NCBI GenBank assembly: GCA_031287295.1
Contig: JAITTH010000172.1
Coordinates: forward strand, 1 to 22,092
Length of the DNA stretch: 22,092 nucleotides
Direction of reading: 5' to 3'
Origin: Eubacteriales Family XIII. Incertae Sedis bacterium
GTDB lineage: Bacteria > Bacillota > Clostridia > Peptostreptococcales > Anaerovoracaceae
Below the pieces are notes generated by a model, which saw only the letters and a list, made by a program, of their open reading frames with translations, was not told where the DNA came from and ran no database searches. The position numbers were made by a program, and so were the translations under genes. Shown piece after piece: positions 20,856-22,092 of the stretch; positions within the stretch are counted from its first letter, which is position 1; each line of letters starts with the position of its first letter.

Positions 20856-22092
20856 CTACGACTGCTTCACTTCCTTATACTTTTCCTCATACTTTTTCTT
20901 CGACAAAGCTGTTACACCAATCTGAACCACGGCAATGAGTGCCATCCAGATGGTATACTCGTCAAGCCACTTCATGGGCAGCGTCATGTCTTCCGTTAAG
21001 ACGAAGACAACAACTGCCACGATGGTAACGGCAATACTACTCAGACGAATGATGCCCTTCTTCTTCGCTTCGTACTCTTCATGATCTTTCTTCCTCAGGG
21101 CATAGGTAAGCAGAATCAGAATCATCAGCAGTGCGGTTAAGAGTGTGAGCAGTAAATTCAAGAGTGCCCAATGACCGCCTGAATCTTTCGCAACCTTGCC
21201 ATCGTTAATCTTCGTTGAATTGTCCGGAGCTTCCGCCACAGCACCTGAAGTGAGTGGTGTATTTACCGGCGCAACAACAACCGGAGGAACAACATCCGGT
21301 GCCGGAACAAACGGAGGAATCGCCGCAGGCGGAACAAACGGAGGCACTACGACCGGGTTGGCAACATAATATAAACTGAGTACGGTAGAGCCGTCAGGAG
21401 CGATGGTGCCCGTGGCGACAGTGCCGGCATAGCTACGGTTTAATGTGTAACTGGCATACGTACGCGGAATTGCATTGACAATCGCATTCGTAGTTCCGGC
21501 AAGATTATCAATACCGTCAAGCGTCACGGTACCACCGGCACTGACAAGGAAGTGCTGAACTGTATAAGCTGTTCCTGTGCTTGCTGAATAGATAACATTT
21601 ACGGTCACAGTATTTGTAGGAATAACACCGGTTACAATAGGTATGCTCGGTGTGTACCCGGCAATCGTGTGGGAAGGGATCTGATAGCTATCCTTAAAGG
21701 TAAAGCTGTTAGAATATTGCGGTGCTGCCGGCGTACCATCCGCATATAAGTAATTTATGATCAGAGGGTAACTCTGGGTAGTATTCACTACCGTTACGTC
21801 CTCATTGCGAATCAGCGGAACTTCTTTTGTAACTTCTCCGGTCGTGGTGTAACCCGGCGCATTCTCCGTCACCGTGTACGTCGAACCGTAAGTGAGATTG
21901 TCGAACGTTCTGCTCGTCGCGTCTTTTAATGTGATGCTTTGAGGCGTGCCGTTGATCGTTACCGTGAACGTGAATTCAGTATCTTTATCATCTCCGACCG
22001 CATAGCTTGCAACGTCCTTCTCAACCGTCAAGGTCAAATCAGTTCTCGCAGTGTTCTCTACCGTTACTGTCGTATCGGCAGTCAGCGTTCCC
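20856..22092 (-). CDS. surface protein with Cna-B-like and MucBP-like repeats and a three-helix membrane tail (C-terminal part)
   Basis: The frame is open to the right edge, so the N-terminus is outside; 411 residues are visible. First comes a prealbumin/Cna-B-like module (EFTFTVTINGTPQSITLKDA, YTVTENAPGYTT). A MucBP-like module (YPLIINYLYADGTPA, VNVIYSA) and a second related one (AYTVQHFLVSAGGTVTLDGI, LSLYYV) follow. After them is a Pro/Val-rich linker with repeated PPFVP, and finally three hydrophobic helices separated by short charged stretches. The helices begin HWALLNLLLTLLTALLMILI, IIRLSSIAVTIVAVVVFVLT and YTIWMALIAVVQIGVTAL. No LPxTG sortase signal is seen, so the protein is probably held by the membrane helices and spans the wall through the linker. 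A role in adhesion or matrix contact is inferred from the modules only. A terminator hairpin lies 45 bp after the stop. Confidence 0.75.
   Translation of the reverse strand, partial: GTLTADTTVTVENTARTDLTLTVEKDVASYAVGDDKDTEFTFTVTINGTPQSITLKDATSRTFDNLTYGSTYTVTENAPGYTTTGEVTKEVPLIRNEDVTVVNTTQSYPLIINYLYADGTPAAPQYSNSFTFKDSYQIPSHTIAGYTPSIPIVTGVIPTNTVTVNVIYSASTGTAYTVQHFLVSAGGTVTLDGIDNLAGTTNAIVNAIPRTYASYTLNRSYAGTVATGTIAPDGSTVLSLYYVANPVVVPPFVPPAAIPPFVPAPDVVPPVVVAPVNTPLTSGAVAEAPDNSTKINDGKVAKDSGGHWALLNLLLTLLTALLMILILLTYALRKKDHEEYEAKKKGIIRLSSIAVTIVAVVVFVLTEDMTLPMKWLDEYTIWMALIAVVQIGVTALSKKKYEEKYKEVKQS

Overview
The window looks like a chromosomal stretch from an obligately anaerobic Firmicute of the Clostridia/Tissierellia kind. 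The grounds are an oxygen-sensitive class III ribonucleotide reductase with its activase, a four-subunit 2-oxoacid:ferredoxin oxidoreductase, a T-box leader, scpA/scpB, a YtrA-type GntR/ABC cassette and a wall-associated surface protein with a membrane tail. Base composition is intermediate rather than extremely AT-rich. I cannot fix the genus. No tRNA, rRNA, CRISPR array, transposase or phage gene was seen.

Layout. 1-2489 (minus) is the 5' part of carB, followed upstream by carA (to 3603). Their leader (about 3604-3830) holds a promoter, a short open frame and a perfect intrinsic-terminator hairpin, which looks like an attenuator. 4025-4699 (plus) is an alpha/beta-hydrolase esterase. It converges on, and overlaps by 4 bp, a PiT phosphate transporter (minus) whose real start may be a non-AUG codon. 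From 5883 to 10090 (plus) there is a GntR repressor, an ABC ATPase/permease pair and a second, NatAB-like, ABC pair. A 34-bp palindrome sits in the GntR promoter. 10130-12986 (minus) is nrdG and nrdD, with a promoter overlapped by two NrdR-box-like elements. 13208-15737 (minus) is scpB, scpA and a VanY-like peptidase; the last two have an extended -10 box only six bases before the ATG. 15809-18857 (minus) is the porCDAB-type oxidoreductase operon. Upstream of it lies a complete T-box riboswitch whose specifier codon reads ATC (Ile). Divergent from that is an AAA/DUF4143 ATPase (19485-20762). The window ends in the 3' part of a large Cna-B/MucBP-type surface protein (minus).

How it fits together. 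Most genes are housekeeping: carbamoyl phosphate for pyrimidine/arginine synthesis, anaerobic dNTP supply, chromosome condensation, phosphate uptake, export and wall trimming. The most informative point is regulatory. A tRNA-Ile-sensing T-box in front of a ferredoxin-dependent 2-oxoacid oxidoreductase suggests that the enzyme serves branched-chain amino acid supply (reductive carboxylation of a branched acyl-CoA to the Ile precursor 2-oxoacid) rather than, or in addition to, central pyruvate metabolism. Other points to check are the carAB attenuator with its small leader frame, the apparently leaderless scpA and vanY transcripts, and the possible AUA start of the phosphate transporter.
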